Origin: Calditrichia bacterium
GTDB taxonomy: Bacteria > Calditrichota > Calditrichia > RBG-13-44-9 > J075
Direction of reading: 5' to 3'
Assembly: GCA_028284445.1 (NCBI GenBank)
Contig: JANQRS010000079.1
Location: 1 to 48,410 of the forward strand
DNA length: 48,410 nucleotides
Shown: piece by piece, positions 31,386 through 39,920 of the stretch
Numbering within the stretch: position 1 is the stretch's first letter
Layout: every line of letters starts with the position of its first letter
Made by a program: the position numbers and the translations under genes
The notes under the pieces: model-generated
Databases searched by the model: none
What the model saw: only the letters and a program-made list of their open reading frames with translations
Told to the model about the DNA's origin: nothing

Positions 31386-32972
31386 TTGACAACCAAGCAA
31401 AATTTTGACATCGGGATAGTTGTGCCCTTGATAGAAGAGTTTCGTTACATAGAGCAATTGACTCCTCGCCATAAAGTCATATCATACCAAGGCACCTATT
31501 TCTATTCCATGCAATTCGGTTCAATTTCCGCAGTATGTGGTATAGTTGGAGATATGGGGCCTTTACCCGCGTCTCGTTGTCTTGGACATTTATTGAGTTT
31601 TGCCAATGTCAAGTTGCTTATTGTGTTAGGGTTAGCCGGCGCACTAAGCAAAGAAGTATCCGTCGGGGATGTCGTTATCGCGTCAGAGGTAAATGAATTT
31701 GAAGCTAATTCTAAAGCGGAATCAATAGTAAATGGGCATGAATTACGACGTTCAGGTCGGCATTGGCCTTTGAGTTTTGCTATCAAAGAGGCGATCAATC
31801 ACTTTGAATTTTCGGCAAAAGAGCTTTTTTCCAAGTGGCAGACTTCAAGTTTCCGCGACTATAATAAACTAGACATTCGAGACAAAGAAAGTATATGCCC
31901 ACCACGACCATCTCTGCATCTTGGTCCAATTGCTTCAGGGAATGTAGTTGCTGCATCTAAATCTTTTGTGCAAGAACTAAAGACAATTAATCGAAAATTC
32001 TTGGCCATTGATATGGAATCCGCTGGAATAATTGCTACAGCGACCGAACGGATTCATCCTATACCATGTCTTGTTATTCGAGGTATTTCAGATCATGCAG
32101 ATGAAGCCAAGAAAGACCTTGACTCAGACGCAAATGGTGGATGGCGAGGATACTCCATTCGCAATGCAACCTCTTTGTTAATAGACTTGCTGAGCTGGGC
32201 AGAATTTTTACGAGCCGGAGGACTAAGCCTGGTAGAAGATGAAACTAATAAAGACAATGTCTTGCGTGAGCTTGTCATGCGCGTACAGTCGTCCATTGGA
32301 GGACCATGGATTGTTGGCGTTGCATTCGGCTTATATTTTTATGGACCTCACACCTCTACAAGTGCACCGCCAATTCCCATGGATCTAAGTAGACTGTGCA
32401 TACTAGATAAAAATATTGGAGCTCTAGTTAACGAGGCATTCCAAATACGAGTGAGCTTTCTTAGTAATGGTCAACTAGAACAAGCCGAGAAAGCATTTCT
32501 CAAACTGATAAATGATTTTCGTCATCAGCTTAATTCTATGGCAACAGATCTGCTTTTACAAGACTTTGATAGGGTAGTCATAGAAATTTTGGAACCAATT
32601 AGCCAGAATAAGCAATTAGCTGCACTTATTCCAGAGTTTAGGAAGCTTGAAGAAGAAATCGGCCCACAAGCTGTTCTTGATCGACTTGATGAATTTGATT
32701 TTGAAGAACCGCAACTAAGAGAGCTGTATATTGATATGCTGGTGCGTGTTGAGTCATGGACCCAAGTCATCAATAGAATTGGCCATATCCAGTATAATGA
32801 GTTATCGCGACTCGAGCTGGAACACCTTCTTTTTGCATATGCTGAAGCTGGTTCATTCGACGCCGCGAAGGAGGTTATCTTATTTCATCAGGAAATGTAT
32901 GATGATATTGCGGCGAAGCTATTACGGCGAGGAATAAGTCAACAATATGTAAAGCTTACTTCGGACACATAA
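31386..32972 (+). CDS. Nucleosidase (PNP/MTAN fold) with a C-terminal helical-repeat region
   Basis: The 528-residue protein starts with TTG preceded by CAGGAG at good spacing. Residues about 6-280 are a phosphorylase/nucleosidase domain: Leu-Gly-Leu-Ala-Gly-Ala, Val-Gly-Asp-Val-Val-Ile-Ala-Ser, Ala-Ile-Asp-Met-Glu-Ser-Ala-Gly and Ile-Arg-Gly-Ile-Ser-Asp-His-Ala-Asp with the catalytic Asp. Residues about 290-520 are all-helical, with TPR-like pairs such as Ala-Tyr-Ala-Glu-Ala-Gly-Ser-Phe-Asp-Ala-Ala. The Hsp90-like gene starts 10 nt after its stop, so the two form an operon. It is a second nucleosidase on the same element, not a close copy of the first. It likely acts as a nucleotide-destroying effector (inference). 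Confidence 0.85.
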   Translation: MTTKQNFDIGIVVPLIEEFRYIEQLTPRHKVISYQGTYFYSMQFGSISAVCGIVGDMGPLPASRCLGHLLSFANVKLLIVLGLAGALSKEVSVGDVVIASEVNEFEANSKAESIVNGHELRRSGRHWPLSFAIKEAINHFEFSAKELFSKWQTSSFRDYNKLDIRDKESICPPRPSLHLGPIASGNVVAASKSFVQELKTINRKFLAIDMESAGIIATATERIHPIPCLVIRGISDHADEAKKDLDSDANGGWRGYSIRNATSLLIDLLSWAEFLRAGGLSLVEDETNKDNVLRELVMRVQSSIGGPWIVGVAFGLYFYGPHTSTSAPPIPMDLSRLCILDKNIGALVNEAFQIRVSFLSNGQLEQAEKAFLKLINDFRHQLNSMATDLLLQDFDRVVIEILEPISQNKQLAALIPEFRKLEEEIGPQAVLDRLDEFDFEEPQLRELYIDMLVRVESWTQVINRIGHIQYNELSRLELEHLLFAYAEAGSFDAAKEVILFHQEMYDDIAAKLLRRGISQQYVKLTSDT

Positions 32973-32982
32973 AGGGGAGACA

Positions 32983-35301
32983 ATGTCACAAAAAGCACAT
33001 CCCATTGAGGTAGATTTGGAACAGATCCTTCCAATTCTTGCTAAGGAAATTTATACTTCTCCATTCGCCTTTTTGCGCGAGAATATACAAAATGCATATG
33101 ATGCAATAAGGATGCAAATGTTTCGCGATAAAAATTATGGAGAATCACAAGAACATAGGATTGTTCTGGCTCTGGACGGCAACCGACTGTCGATATCAGA
33201 TACAGGGATTGGAATGTCCAAAGATGACCTAGCTAACTACTTCTGGAGTATTGGGAAAAGTGGCAAACATACACCAGAAGCTCAGGCGGCTGGGGTCGTA
33301 GGAACATTCGGAATTGGAGGTATGGCAAATTTTGGTATCTGCTCTCGTCTCGCAGTAATGACAAAATCACACCTTAGTAATGAAACAATATTCAGTTTTG
33401 CAGATCGTAGCAATTTGTCGGCTAAGGAGAACTGTGTATTCTATGAAGAAGGGCCGAAAGAGTTTAGTCCAGGTACTACTGTGACTGGAACGCTACTTCA
33501 AAGCGTGACTCAAGAACAAATTAGAGACTATTTGATTCCATTTGTTCAGTTCATTGATGTGCCTGTATATTTAGGCAATATGTTATTAAGTGGGAATAGC
33601 TTCCCTCAGGTAATTCGCAGCGAAGGCATGTCTCATAATGTTGAAAGTGATCGACTGAAAGCAACCGCATACTTTCGTGTCCTGAAAAATGGTCAGGCAG
33701 AAATCGAAGTTGATAAATTGTCTTGGAATGACCAAGATGTTGATATCTCAGCTATCTTTAGCACAAAAATAGGTGTTGTTTCGGCCTACCAACATGGATT
33801 TATGCTCGCAAATGTTCCCATTTCCAGCACTTTTGCTCTGGGAGGAATCATCAATAGTTCCTTACTCAGGCCCACTGCGGGCCGGGAAGCTGTAACCGAC
33901 GAAAGTCGCATTCTCGTACAGAATCTGCTCTTGGCTATAGAGGCTGGCCTTGCAACCCATATCTCTCAAAATCCTGGATTGTCTGACCGCTTTTCTGATT
34001 TTTATAAATACCTTTGCCAGCTGAGGCGCTGGGAGCTTGCTGGTTCTGCGACGGTAAGAGTTTATGGTAGCGATCAGCGTGTTAGACTTGATTCTCTCAA
34101 GTCATCACCAGCTGGGCAAGTGTATTTTGCCAGAGATGGTCATGATAAATCTATCATGCAATCATACGCGGAGCAAAAAAAGACAATAGCAATTTTGTCA
34201 TCAGACGCATATCGCCGGAAAGTTGAACAGAACTTCTTAACTATCTATTGCAATGCAACCCTGTTAGAAGATCGCGTTACCTGCTTACGCACAGTTGACA
34301 AACTATCATTTGTAGAAGGTGATTTGCGATTTCAATTCCACGACAGACTCCGTCGCCGGTTTTTTATCGATAACTTAAAAGTTTGTGCCGGTGAATTATC
34401 ACACAATGCTATGCTATGGGTTGCTCCGTCTCCGAGCTCAAAGCAAAAAACATTATTTATTGATTTTAGGCATTCTCAAATTGTAAGACTTGCTGAGCTA
34501 CGTGAATCTCCCGCGTTTGACGCAGTATTTGATGTATTCATTCGTGACTCTGTTTTACCTCACCTAGAAGCAGTATTTCCGGATTTACAAAAACGAGATT
34601 TTGATGCCCTTCTTCGAAAGCTACAATCAATAGTAGAATATTATGAGGTCGATCCGGAGGACATTGGGAGAATCCGACAATTAGCATCCATTACAAATAT
34701 GTCTCCTGAGGATATCGCAGCTGTATTTGGCGGCAGAAGCTCCCATATATCACAATCAACTTCAATCAAACGAAGTGATGTTACTACGGTAACAGATCAA
34801 GTTAATCAAGTCGTTGAACAAGTCGGCACAAGATCAATGGAAGATGTACGCAGAGAATTGATGATAAGACTACTTGAGACTGAGACTGATGCCAAAATTT
34901 TGGATGCCAGTGAAGTCGATTCGCAAATTGGACTTGCTCGTTTCTATACGGCTTTGACCCGTGAAGCCCATATTTTATATCGACGAATATTCATTGAACG
35001 AAATCCAACTACAGACTTTTCATGGGGAGGTCATCGAGCCGGTTATTTGTTTTACAGTCTAGGGACGGCTGTTGTTTACTATGACATTCAATTTGAAAAG
35101 CTAATTGGAGAGACTGATAATCTTAAGCGTACTGGTTCATTTACACTTGAGTATCCTGCATTAGTATTTAAAAATCAGGTATTTTTGCCCATTCCAATAG
35201 AGTTTGAAAAATTTTTGGTCCCAACCAAAGATACCCTCAAACTTACTATCAGGCATAAAATCCTTGGAGTTGATCATACCAGTGACACCTGGCTTTCGTA
35301 A
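32983..35301 (+). CDS. Hsp90/HtpG-like GHKL ATPase, partner of the nucleosidase
   Basis: The protein has 772 residues. Its GHKL nucleotide pocket is intact: Arg-Glu-Asn35-Ile-Gln-Asn-Ala-Tyr-Asp-Ala (N box), Asp73-Thr-Gly-Ile-Gly-Met (G1) and Gly-Thr-Phe-Gly-Ile-Gly-Gly at 107-113 (G2). An Hsp90-like middle segment contains Arg-Pro-Thr-Ala-Gly-Arg-Glu-Ala-Val-Thr. The C-terminal half (about 560-772) includes a helical part and a beta-rich end and is unlike HtpG. It has no Hsp90 dimerisation tail that I can see. Together with the nucleosidase it suggests a sensor/switch ATPase controlling an effector, in a predicted conflict system. This is inference from domains and operon. Confidence 0.82.
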   Translation: MSQKAHPIEVDLEQILPILAKEIYTSPFAFLRENIQNAYDAIRMQMFRDKNYGESQEHRIVLALDGNRLSISDTGIGMSKDDLANYFWSIGKSGKHTPEAQAAGVVGTFGIGGMANFGICSRLAVMTKSHLSNETIFSFADRSNLSAKENCVFYEEGPKEFSPGTTVTGTLLQSVTQEQIRDYLIPFVQFIDVPVYLGNMLLSGNSFPQVIRSEGMSHNVESDRLKATAYFRVLKNGQAEIEVDKLSWNDQDVDISAIFSTKIGVVSAYQHGFMLANVPISSTFALGGIINSSLLRPTAGREAVTDESRILVQNLLLAIEAGLATHISQNPGLSDRFSDFYKYLCQLRRWELAGSATVRVYGSDQRVRLDSLKSSPAGQVYFARDGHDKSIMQSYAEQKKTIAILSSDAYRRKVEQNFLTIYCNATLLEDRVTCLRTVDKLSFVEGDLRFQFHDRLRRRFFIDNLKVCAGELSHNAMLWVAPSPSSKQKTLFIDFRHSQIVRLAELRESPAFDAVFDVFIRDSVLPHLEAVFPDLQKRDFDALLRKLQSIVEYYEVDPEDIGRIRQLASITNMSPEDIAAVFGGRSSHISQSTSIKRSDVTTVTDQVNQVVEQVGTRSMEDVRRELMIRLLETETDAKILDASEVDSQIGLARFYTALTREAHILYRRIFIERNPTTDFSWGGHRAGYLFYSLGTAVVYYDIQFEKLIGETDNLKRTGSFTLEYPALVFKNQVFLPIPIEFEKFLVPTKDTLKLTIRHKILGVDHTSDTWLS

Positions 35302-35377
35302 CTCCAAAACGTTAAGCCAATCAATTGCGACATAAATATTCTTACCCTATCCCACTTACGCAATGCTTACTTCCTGT

Positions 35378-35497
<120 letters not shown>

Positions 35498-35520
35498 ATC
35501 CATCTTTATTTCGAGCGCAA

Positions 35521-35549
35521 AATATAATAGCCCCTGTAGTGGAAATCAA
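35521..35549 (-). promoter_or_regulatory. Promoter of tRNA-Phe
   Basis: On the minus strand, TTGATT (35544-35549) and TATATT (35521-35526) are exactly 17 bp apart and about 24 bp before the tRNA 5' end. Confidence 0.7.
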
Positions 35550-35753
35550 GATTTTTTTACCTTAAATTTGTTAAAGTTCTTGTGGCAAATGGTCGATGTA
35601 CCACAACGACAGCAAAAGCTGTGCTTACGCCGGCCTGAAGCATATGGCGTATTGAACAGATGTAGGCGCGCTTGCCACCGTTAATTTTGAAGATCTTGTC
35701 ATTCGGAGAACCGCGGTTATCTGAGGCGACCCGCCCGGAAATGGAATTCTAAT

Positions 35754-36494
35754 ATGATCCTCCTCATTTCGCAAAATAAAAAGATTGCTACCGAAACCCG
35801 ACAGGGCCTTGTCAATGAGGGGTTTCAAGTGGATCATATTGAACAACTCGATCGTGCTTATGCCCATTTGGTTGAGAAAAGCAGCTACGATCTGCTTCTC
35901 GTCGACTTTGACGGCGAAGGCTATGAACGCTTCGAAATCTGTCAGCGCATTAAGCGCCTGCCGGGCTGCGAAGCTTTGCCAATTCTTGGCATTCTTCCCC
36001 GAGAAAAAATGGTCGATCAAATCATGGCTTTCGAAATGGGTGTCGATGATTTTATCTTCATGCCTTATACCCAACTCGAAATTCCCCTGAAAATTCGCGC
36101 CGTTGAGCGTATGGGCAAGATGCGTCTGGAATTGCAGCGGAAAAAATTGCAGGTCGAACATCTCAAGAATGCCCAGCGGATTATGGTAACCCTTAACCAT
36201 TACATTAATAATGCGCTGACACCACTTTACTTCGCGGTGCAGATCATGGACATGCAGCAGGGCGATGAAGCGGAACGCCTGCGCGATATTGCCCGTGACA
36301 CCGTGGAGTTTACCAGCAAGGTGCTGCAGAGTCTGCATCAGATTGTGCAAAGAGGTAAGATTCAGGTATTAAAAGATGGTGTGTATAAGGATATCATGAT
36401 CGATATCGAGCGTGAGCTGCAAACCCTCCTCAAGAAAACCCGTGCAACCGGCAAAAACAACCTCCCGACCGGCAAAACCGAACACGAATCTTAA
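35754..36494 (+). CDS. Response-regulator receiver domain joined to a histidine-kinase-like helical domain
   Basis: The protein has 246 residues. Residues 1-120 are a receiver domain with the phospho-acceptor Asp51 (Asp-Leu-Leu-Leu-Val-Asp-Phe-Asp) and a closing Lys-like helix region. Residues about 125-205 form a two-helix dimerisation-like segment, with His149 in Leu-Asn-His-Tyr-Ile-Asn-Asn-Ala-Leu-Thr-Pro-Leu, matching the H box of histidine kinases. No ATPase domain follows, so it cannot phosphorylate itself. It may relay phosphate between partners or be regulated by a separate kinase. The C-terminal end is Lys/Thr-rich. The ribosome-binding site is weak. Confidence 0.75.
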   Translation: MILLISQNKKIATETRQGLVNEGFQVDHIEQLDRAYAHLVEKSSYDLLLVDFDGEGYERFEICQRIKRLPGCEALPILGILPREKMVDQIMAFEMGVDDFIFMPYTQLEIPLKIRAVERMGKMRLELQRKKLQVEHLKNAQRIMVTLNHYINNALTPLYFAVQIMDMQQGDEAERLRDIARDTVEFTSKVLQSLHQIVQRGKIQVLKDGVYKDIMIDIERELQTLLKKTRATGKNNLPTGKTEHES

Positions 36495-36557
36495 CATGTC
36501 GCAGCTGAGTAGCGTCACAAGAGTCCAGGTGTATAGCGACGCAGCCTGTACAAACGA

Positions 36558-36576
36558 AACGCGGCAGAGCCGCGTT
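36558..36576. repeat. GC-rich 8-bp hairpin
   Basis: AACGCGGC and GCCGCGTT are separated by AGA. There is no T-run. It lies between two convergent genes and may end either transcript or be a dispersed palindromic repeat. Confidence 0.4.
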
Positions 36577-36609
36577 CTAAGATAATGCTTCGCTGTTTCA
36601 ATGCTTCAA

Positions 36610-36711
36610 TCTTCAATGATTTGGGCTATTGCTGTTCGCTGCTATTGCCAGCTGCCTCCTTCTTCAATGATTTGGGCTATTGCTGTTCGCTGCTATTGCC
36701 AGCTGCCTCCT
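36610..36711. repeat. 51-bp tandem duplication at the 3' end of the TPR gene
   Basis: Two nearly identical 51-bp copies lie side by side (36610-36660 and 36661-36711). The gene's stop codon lies in the second copy, so the first copy is an untranslated echo of the last codons (Ala-Ala-Gly-Asn-Ser-Ser-Glu-Gln-Gln). It shows a recent slippage event. Confidence 0.85.
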
Positions 36712-37354
36712 TTTGCATATTGCGAATGCTGGCAATATGAATCTCTGCATAGCTGCGATGCATGTGATAGCTTTCCGGTGCGCGATCAATAAAGTTTTGA
36801 TAGGCGACAATCGCTTCGTCATATCGTCCTGCTTTTTCACAAGCAAGGCCTTTGTTGAAATACGCTTCAAAATAATCCGGATTCAACTTGATGCACATAT
36901 CGCGATCCGCAACCGCCAGGTCATATTGACCATTATCAAAATAGGCAATGCCGCGCTCATTATAGCTCAGCACATAATCGTCATTAATGGCAATTGCCTG
37001 CGTCAATTCGCTGATTTTGGCATCCAGTAAGCCTTTGTTCTGATAGTCGATACCGCGGAAAAGATGTACTGCTGTTTGCTTTTCTATCCGGCCACTGGCA
37101 ACATCGTCGAGAATCCCGATATTAACACGCGTCGGCAAGTTGATGGAGTCCAACTGCATTGCTTTCTGAAAAGAAGTGCGAGCGGCTTCCAGGTTGCCTT
37201 CGGTGCCGTATTTGATGCCATCCATATAGTGCTGCTTAATTGTGCCAATGACCTGTTGCTGTGCTGTTCCCTGCGTCTGTTCACAGCCGATCGCGATGAA
37301 AATAGCGAGCAGAATAAAGGCGCTTTGTATGGTGATGATGGTTGTATGCTTCAT
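36677..37354 (-). CDS. TPR-repeat lipoprotein or exported protein
   Basis: This 225-residue protein begins with a signal ending Ile-Ala-Ile-Gly-Cys, a near-lipobox, so it may be a lipoprotein. About four tetratricopeptide repeats follow (Tyr-Asn-Glu-Arg-Gly-Ile-Ala-Tyr-Phe-Asp-Asn-Gly-Gln-Tyr-Asp-Leu-Ala and Tyr-Phe-Asn-Lys-Gly-Leu-Ala-Cys-Glu-Lys-Ala). TPRs bind partner proteins; the partner is unknown. It begins 3 nt after the stop of the zinc-finger gene, so they form an operon. The 3' end lies in a tandem duplication. Confidence 0.8.
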   Translation of the reverse strand: MKHTTIITIQSAFILLAIFIAIGCEQTQGTAQQQVIGTIKQHYMDGIKYGTEGNLEAARTSFQKAMQLDSINLPTRVNIGILDDVASGRIEKQTAVHLFRGIDYQNKGLLDAKISELTQAIAINDDYVLSYNERGIAYFDNGQYDLAVADRDMCIKLNPDYFEAYFNKGLACEKAGRYDEAIVAYQNFIDRAPESYHMHRSYAEIHIASIRNMQKEAAGNSSEQQ

Positions 37355-37357
37355 CGA

Positions 37358-37729
37358 TTATGTATCCTGTTTTTGGGATTTGATGCCAAGCCGCCAATAC
37401 CATAGTCCGGTAATCAGTAATACGCCGCCGGCGGCAAGCATGTAAAGCGTCAGAGGGCTTTGTCCAAACTGTAATTGCTCGTAGAGGCCATAGACAAGTA
37501 GAATGATGCCGATGAGTAAAAATGTAATAGCGTTGGTCCGATTTTGTTGTTGGGTCTTCTTATAGATGTGGGCGATCATCCCGGTGAATTGCTCTGTTGC
37601 CTCAGCACAATCGGTCGAGCAGACCATTTTGCCTGCAGACGTAATCATGCCGCAGTCATTGCACATGGCTTTGCCACAGTTTCCACAAACGGCCACAGCC
37701 GTGTGATTAGCATGCTGAAAACAATTCAT
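37358..37729 (-). CDS. B-box-like zinc-finger membrane protein
   Basis: This 123-residue protein starts with a small zinc-binding module: Cys3, His6, Cys15-x2-Cys18, Cys23-x2-Cys26, and a later Cys-Ser-x-x-Cys. This resembles the B-box-type zinc finger often found ahead of membrane helices in bacteria. Two membrane helices (about 68-84 and 93-112) follow, with a basic tail. The function is unknown. It is transcribed with the TPR gene directly after it. Confidence 0.7.
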   Translation of the reverse strand: MNCFQHANHTAVAVCGNCGKAMCNDCGMITSAGKMVCSTDCAEATEQFTGMIAHIYKKTQQQNRTNAITFLLIGIILLVYGLYEQLQFGQSPLTLYMLAAGGVLLITGLWYWRLGIKSQKQDT

Positions 37730-37829
37730 AAGAATGCCCTGAGATTGACAAAGATATTTTCGGGCATCTTATGATAAAGTTGATAGGAGAATAGTATTGC
37801 AGGGCACTTTTTTTCGATTGACTTTCATT

Positions 37830-38672
37830 TTACTCAGTCGAAGTGCTGTCCGGCGTGCCAAAAACGGAAGGTAATTGCTGTAGGGCCTTCTTTTCAAACC
37901 CCTGTTTTATGCGATATTCCTCAATATCATCAATTCGCTTGCTCTCTGCCGGATGGGTTGCAAAGTAGTGCCTTAATTGCCGGAAGCTGCTGCTGGCTTC
38001 CAGGCCCTCAAAGAAATCGGTTGCCCCTTTTACATGACCGTAACGGCATTGAAGGCTGTTGATGCCAACAATGTCGGCCTTTCCTTCCTGTTGTTGCGAA
38101 AAGCGCAAGCGATTGAGATTCAGCGATGAGCCAAGCATGTCGTTCAGATGACTGTCCGTTCCAAGCAGGGTTAGCGATATCGATAAGCCGACCAACGCAC
38201 GACCCAGCCCTCTCAAATGGTCTTTGTTCACAAAGTGGCCAAGCTCATGACCGAGAATGAATGCAAGTTCATTTTCCGATTCAACGGCCTTCAACAGGCC
38301 GTCAAAAACCACGATCTTTCCGCCCGGCAAGGCGAATGCATTCACCAATTGATCGTTTACCACGATCACTTCCACATCATATGGCAAATCGACGCATTTT
38401 TCAGTCATGTCATCGACCATCGCCTGTAATACCGGCTGACGCGGATCTTTTTTGTCAATGCCTTCAATTTGCCGAAGGTAGACTGAACCGATTTTCTTCT
38501 CGAAGCTCGGCGGCACGTATGGCACCAGTTGATCAACAACCAGGCCAAGCAGGAAATACACCACAACGACGATGGCAATTAAGCCGCTCAACAAAACGAA
38601 CAGCTCGCGGATGTGAGAGCGCGGCGTAACGTTAACGTTCTTTTCCGGCAGCTTCGGGGTATATCTAACCAT
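37830..38672 (-). CDS. M48-family zinc metalloprotease
   Basis: The protein has 280 residues. An N-terminal membrane anchor (about 24-48) is followed by an exported-facing protease domain, with His142-Glu143-Leu-Gly-His146 as the zinc site and a downstream Glu in Glu-Gly-Lys-Ala-Asp (about 207) as third ligand. The sequence Asn-Ala-Phe-Ala-Leu-Pro-Gly-Gly-Lys-Ile is typical of the LoiP/YcaL/OMA1-like branch, which degrades misfolded envelope proteins. It overlaps the upstream YbjQ-like gene by 8 nt, so translation is coupled. Confidence 0.88.
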   Translation of the reverse strand: MVRYTPKLPEKNVNVTPRSHIRELFVLLSGLIAIVVVVYFLLGLVVDQLVPYVPPSFEKKIGSVYLRQIEGIDKKDPRQPVLQAMVDDMTEKCVDLPYDVEVIVVNDQLVNAFALPGGKIVVFDGLLKAVESENELAFILGHELGHFVNKDHLRGLGRALVGLSISLTLLGTDSHLNDMLGSSLNLNRLRFSQQQEGKADIVGINSLQCRYGHVKGATDFFEGLEASSSFRQLRHYFATHPAESKRIDDIEEYRIKQGFEKKALQQLPSVFGTPDSTSTE

Positions 38673-39141
38673 TTTGTGATGTCCTGATTGCTGTGCCGTA
38701 GGCCAGTGCCTCTATGCTACCGACACTTCCGCCATTGGCGCTATTGCCGATCGAGGAGGTCTCGATGCGAACATTCAAGATGATATCAGTGTTGGGGCCG
38801 GCATTTTCTTTCATACGTAATATGGCTTCGCGACGGGCTCGGTCAATTAAGGATTCGTAAGCGGTCACACGGCCGCCAAAAATAATGCGAAGCCCTGCCA
38901 GAATACGTTTAAAGTAGTCGATCGATATAACGGCGCTGCCATATACCATCTCGCCGCCGCTTGCCTGAGGCAGCTTTTCATCGAATCTGGCTGAAACTGC
39001 CGGAATGCGCAACCAGGCGGCTTCCCGCTTCTGGATCGATTGATAGTGGCGCTTTTCCGCGAGGGTGCCTGCGAAATAGCCGACTGATACCAGCAGCAAA
39101 AATATAATCAGGTTTAAAAGTGGTCCGATTGCTTCCATCAT
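38665..39141 (-). CDS. YbjQ-family (DUF74) protein with a membrane anchor
   Basis: This 158-residue protein has an N-terminal membrane helix (about 8-26). A YbjQ/DUF74 domain (about 65-155) follows, recognised by Ile-Phe-Gly-Gly-Arg-Val-Thr-Ala-Tyr-Glu-Ser-Leu-Ile-Asp-Arg-Ala-Arg-Arg and the ending Ala-Tyr-Gly-Thr-Ala-Ile. DUF74 proteins form pentamers; a heavy-metal role has been proposed but is not established. AGGAGG lies 8 nt before the first ATG. It lies between a second YbjQ gene and the M48 protease gene. Confidence 0.85.
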   Translation of the reverse strand: MMEAIGPLLNLIIFLLLVSVGYFAGTLAEKRHYQSIQKREAAWLRIPAVSARFDEKLPQASGGEMVYGSAVISIDYFKRILAGLRIIFGGRVTAYESLIDRARREAILRMKENAGPNTDIILNVRIETSSIGNSANGGSVGSIEALAYGTAIRTSQNG

Positions 39142-39153
39142 AATACGAACCTC

Positions 39154-39468
39154 CTATTCGACTCTGACTGCTGTGCCATATGCATATAGCTCCGAGGCGC
39201 CCTGGGCTACAGAGGAGGTTGAGAAACGCACGTTGACAATTGCGTTGGCGCCGAGGGATTGTGCCTGCTGTTTCATGCGTGACACCGCTTCTTCCCGCGC
39301 TTCCTGGAGCAATTCTGTATAGGCCGTCAATTCACCGCCAACAATGTTCTTTAAGCCCGCCAATATATCTTTCCCGATATGCTTTGCGCGGATGGTATTT
39401 CCGGAAACCAGGCCGAAGTGCTCGACAATTGTTTTTCCGGGGATCGTTTCAATATTCGTGAGAATCAT
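39154..39468 (-). CDS. YbjQ-family (DUF74) protein
   Basis: I choose ATG 39468 (104 residues) because AGGA sits 6 nt upstream; a longer frame starts at 39489. The protein is a single soluble YbjQ domain: Ile-Pro-Gly-Lys-Thr-Ile, Gly-Leu-Val-Ser-Gly-Asn-Thr-Ile-Arg, Val-Gly-Gly-Glu-Leu-Thr-Ala-Tyr-Thr-Glu, and Tyr-Ala-Tyr-Gly-Thr-Ala-Val. It is first in a three-gene run with the anchored paralogue and the M48 protease. Confidence 0.88.
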   Translation of the reverse strand: MILTNIETIPGKTIVEHFGLVSGNTIRAKHIGKDILAGLKNIVGGELTAYTELLQEAREEAVSRMKQQAQSLGANAIVNVRFSTSSVAQGASELYAYGTAVRVE

Positions 39469-39686
39469 TCTTGTCCTTTCCTGTCCCAATGGGTGCTTGC
39501 GTATTTCCTGAAAATTAGAACATCAATGCTTCATTTCCAATCGACAATTCGATCATACCTATCTTTCCAAATGGACCTTGAATTTTGAAAAAAGGTTGGA
39601 TGGCTGGTGCTTTATGGAAAATGCCTATAGCCTGCATCCATCTTAAAAGGCATTGCCCTCCGAAAGCTATTGCTTTTTAGTGGCTT

Positions 39687-39714
39687 TGTGTATATTTTTT
39701 AAAAAATATACACA
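39687..39714. promoter_or_regulatory. 28-bp perfect palindrome, likely VapBC operator
   Basis: TGTGTATATTTTTT and its exact complement AAAAAATATACACA meet at 39700/39701. The palindrome ends 11 bp before the vapB start and includes TATATT-like sequence. It fits a site bound by the VapBC complex to repress its own operon. Confidence 0.65.
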
Positions 39715-39725
39715 TTGGAGGTGCA

Positions 39726-39920
39726 GTGCGAACCAATATTGTAATCGATCAGCTGTTGATGGAGCAGGTTTTGAAGATTGGTGGTTTTAAAACAAAAAAG
39801 GAAGCTGTAGATCAGGCATTACGCTTATTCCTGCAAATAAAGCAACAGGAAAGTGTCCGCCACTACCGTGGAAAGTTGCGCTGGGATGGAAATCTTGATG
39901 ATTTGAGGACCGATAAGTGA
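39726..39920 (+). CDS. vapB: VapB-family antitoxin
   Basis: This 64-residue protein uses a GTG start with GGAG 5-6 nt upstream. It is a ribbon-helix-helix-like VapB: Arg-Thr-Asn-Ile-Val-Ile-Asp, then Lys-Thr-Lys-Lys-Glu-Ala-Val-Asp-Gln-Ala-Leu-Arg-Leu-Phe. The C-terminal segment Gly-Lys-Leu-Arg-Trp-Asp-Gly-Asn-Leu-Asp is the usual toxin-neutralising tail. Its stop overlaps the toxin start by 4 nt. Confidence 0.9.
   Translation: MRTNIVIDQLLMEQVLKIGGFKTKKEAVDQALRLFLQIKQQESVRHYRGKLRWDGNLDDLRTDK

Noticed and set aside
35625..36350. 241-residue minus-strand frame opposite the receiver-domain gene
   Set aside because: It is the complement of a clear receiver/His-domain protein and shows no domain of its own.
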